Source: Saturnia japonica (taxonomy: Eukaryota; Arthropoda; Insecta; Lepidoptera; Saturniidae). Taken from it: DNA of 64,000 nt. Position 1 is the stretch's first letter. The number at the start of each line of letters is the position of its first letter. The translations under genes were made by a program, and so were the position numbers. Below are positions 61,951 through 64,000 of the stretch, one piece after another. The DNA lies in NCBI GenBank assembly GCA_033032175.1, contig CM065324.1:4340001-4404000 (forward strand), written 5' to 3'. Under the pieces are notes generated by a model. It did no database searches and had not been told where the DNA came from. It worked only from the letters and a program-made list of their open reading frames with translations.

Positions 61951-63039
61951 TAAGAAAATTTGTATTACTTAATCAATAAAAATTAAAATGATTTCAATTA
62001 TAACATAACCTTTATTGGCCGATTGTAACTTATTTAAGAGGGCATCGATTTCTGGTTTGTAATCTAGTTGACTTTCAGCTTCTTTCTGAATCTAATTGGG
62101 TACTACTAGCTTAGACAAAAAAAAATCAATTGATATAATTTTTGTGGTACAGCTATATATCCGCTGATACATATAATCGAACCCATACTAAATAGAAACA
62201 TTCGGACTTATTTAATTATATTATTTAATAATTTTCGCTACGATGATGATTGCTTGGTTATATTTATGTTGGTATATTTATTGTACATTTAATAGGCTCT
62301 TGTAATAAGTTCACATATCTCAATTATATTTAATATAAAAATTAAAATAAATAATTTGTAGGTATTATGTGCGCTGTTGATGCTAGTTTTATTAAATAAA
62401 TATACTCTTAATAATAGATGTTTTCAAATAAATAAATACATAAGCTTTTTTATTTAAATAAATATTTTATTTATAACACAGATCACATAAAATACAATAC
62501 TTTTATAGCAAAGTTTTATTTAATAATAAAACCGTGCAACATAAAGAGAGTTGGCGCAGTCATCGTTCACAAAGAGCTTACGTGCTCAGCATAACAAAAT
62601 GTAATATTATATTTCACTTGTATTTTAACGTGTCACGTTGCTCTCACCACTAAGACTTATGTAATAAAATATAGTAAACGCATGTGTAAAAGAAGATTTA
62701 TTTAATATATTATACGGTATATAATTAAAAACCGAGTATAATTTTGCGTGCCCATTTGTGTTCAAATCTCTATTTCTACACTTGCTGGGCTGGCCAGAAA
62801 TTGTTTTGTCCTTTCCGGTAGTTAATAGCTCAATCACAGTACTAAGTATCACATTTTAAAATATTCATAAACAATTGTTTCGATAAAACAAATATATTAT
62901 GGTGTTATGAGCTCAATCGGTCAATTCTTTTACTAGTTAAACGATCACTAACAGATACAAGATTTTTATCCGTAAACAAGCATGAATATATCACTCAAAT
63001 AAATTATAATTATTTAATTTCAAGACAAAATAATTTTAT
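61951..63039. other. AT-rich intergenic DNA, nothing identified
   Basis: No sustained coding frame, RNA gene or recognisable repeat. Confidence 0.5.
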
Positions 63040-63395
63040 TTATTTATTAGCGGTATGTCCGCGGCTCCGCACGGGTTTGTTACTACGCAGTAGTAATTTA
63101 TGCAGGTAAATACAGATGCAGATCTCGTAATTTTGTTTTTACTCATATGCCGTAACAATTGAGGAGTAGCATGTATTTCCCGTGTACAATTTTCATCAAA
63201 ATCGGTTGAAAATTATTATCCTAATCTACAATTTGGAATGCATTATTAATGATTCTTATAGCCTCTCAATTCACTACAGTATGATCTATGCTGTCATTCT
63301 ACAAAATTTCATAAGAATCGGTCAAGCCAATTTTGAGTTAAATCCGAACATACAAACAGACAGACAGGCAGCCAACATTTTTTTAAATGGCATAT
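63040..63395 (+). mobile_element. Dispersed repeat related to the one in protease intron 2
   Basis: Opens GGTATGTCCGCGGCTCCGCA, contains TCTCGTAATTTTGTTTTTAC, CGTGTACAATTTTCATCAAA, 'aaatttcataagaatcggtcaa' and ends in CAGACAGACAGGCAG. The open frame across it arises by chance from repeat sequence. Confidence 0.6.
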
Positions 63396-63493
63396 TTGTG
63401 AGCAGTGTCGTTCATATAGCGTGCCTATCGAGAAATTATGGAAAAATATTAAAATACAGACAAGACTGCACATTTTTTTATATAGACATAATA

Positions 63494-63599
63494 CACTAGC
63501 GACCCGCCCCAGCTTCGCAAGGGTACAATTTACTAAGTGGTATATTTTATGTTTAAAAAAGCCTGATTTAGAGTTTATCGCTTTAATATTGACAGTTCA
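63494..63599 (+). repeat. Fragment of an ACTAGCGACCCGCC-type repeat
   Basis: Opens ACTAGCGACCCGCCCCAGCT followed by TCGCAAGGGTACAATTTACT, a familiar lepidopteran repeat beginning. Interrupted or ended by the adjoining SINE. Confidence 0.5.
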
Positions 63600-63862
63600 T
63601 AACTTCATAACTGCCTCATTAGCCTAGTGGTCCTAAACCAGACTGCTACGCTTGAGGTCCAAGATTCTATTTTCAGTCGAGCAAAGTGCTATTGGGTTTT
63701 TCTATGAAATTCTCAGTAGCAGCTTGGAGTTTGGCTTTGTACCCGAACGTCAACGGGCTTGCCCCCTATTACATGGGATCTAAAACATACCCGGCGAACA
63801 GTGGATGTACACCTCTACCTAACACTTTGGGGATACAGGCGTTATGGCATGTTATGTAACTT
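63600..63862 (+). mobile_element. tRNA-derived SINE with LINE-like 3' tail
   Basis: A box TAGCCTAGTGG (63620-63630) and B box GGTCCAAGATTC (63656-63667, one or two changes from consensus). The body includes CAGTAGCAGCTTGGAGTTTG and ATTACATGGGATC. The end, CTACCTAACACTTTGGGG, ATACAGGCGTTATGGCATG and TTATGTAAC, parallels the LINE terminus at 12496-12537. Confidence 0.7.
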
Positions 63863-64000
63863 CATAGTTACAAATAGTGCGCTCAGCTCGCGTCGCATAA
63901 TTTATTATAGGTAGGATTTCTTTGGTCGCGAATAATTTTGAATTCGTGATATCTTCTACGGTATTCATTTAAATGGAAAACTGTAAAGGCAAATCTTAAT

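Noticed and set aside
63182..63499. 105-codon plus-strand frame
   Set aside because: It falls on a dispersed repeat (also in protease intron 2) and shows no domain.

Overview
The window looks like nuclear DNA from an insect, most likely a moth or butterfly. It is AT-rich, its genes are split by introns, and it is full of repeat types that I recognise from lepidopteran genomes: tRNA-headed SINEs, repeats with CTAGCTGACCCGC or ACTAGCTGTGCCCG ends, a mariner relic and a Ty3/gypsy Gag relic. The taxonomic call is inference; no species was identified.

Two complete protein-coding genes can be assembled across introns with matching phases. (1) On the minus strand, 35170 down to 28438, three coding exons encode a 287-residue Ras-like small GTPase of the RASL10 type, with a C-terminal CAAX box. 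(2) On the plus strand, 41329 to 57791, five coding exons encode a 255-residue secreted trypsin-like serine protease with the full His/Asp/Ser triad and a trypsin-type Asp in the S1 pocket. It has no Arg/Lys before its IIGG activation site.

The most striking structure lies inside the protease gene. Intron 3 is 11.7 kb and about 8.7 kb of it is a nearly uninterrupted tandem array of about 90 copies of a 98-bp unit, with subfamilies and higher-order blocks. Intron 4 of the same gene carries a short, diverged relative (57303-57600) that shares the array's left flank, its unit and its right flank. This suggests that the array grew from the tandem core of a dispersed element.

Layout: 1-905 Gag relic and possible LTR; 1118-2335 broken mariner plus a short retroposon with a 12-bp target-site duplication; 2.3-28 kb gene-poor DNA with SINEs, LINE tails, foldback elements, a two-copy 131-bp duplication and a TA microsatellite; 28.4-35.2 kb the RASL10-like gene, with a foldback element in its first intron; 35.2-41.3 kb intergenic DNA with a CpG-rich foldback and a promoter-like CpG-rich island; 41.3-57.8 kb the protease gene with its intronic array; 57.8-64 kb a third large foldback, more dispersed repeats and a SINE at the right edge. 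That SINE has a 3' tail resembling the LINE tail at 12.5 kb. Apart from the two host genes, all recognisable coding traces are decayed mobile elements.
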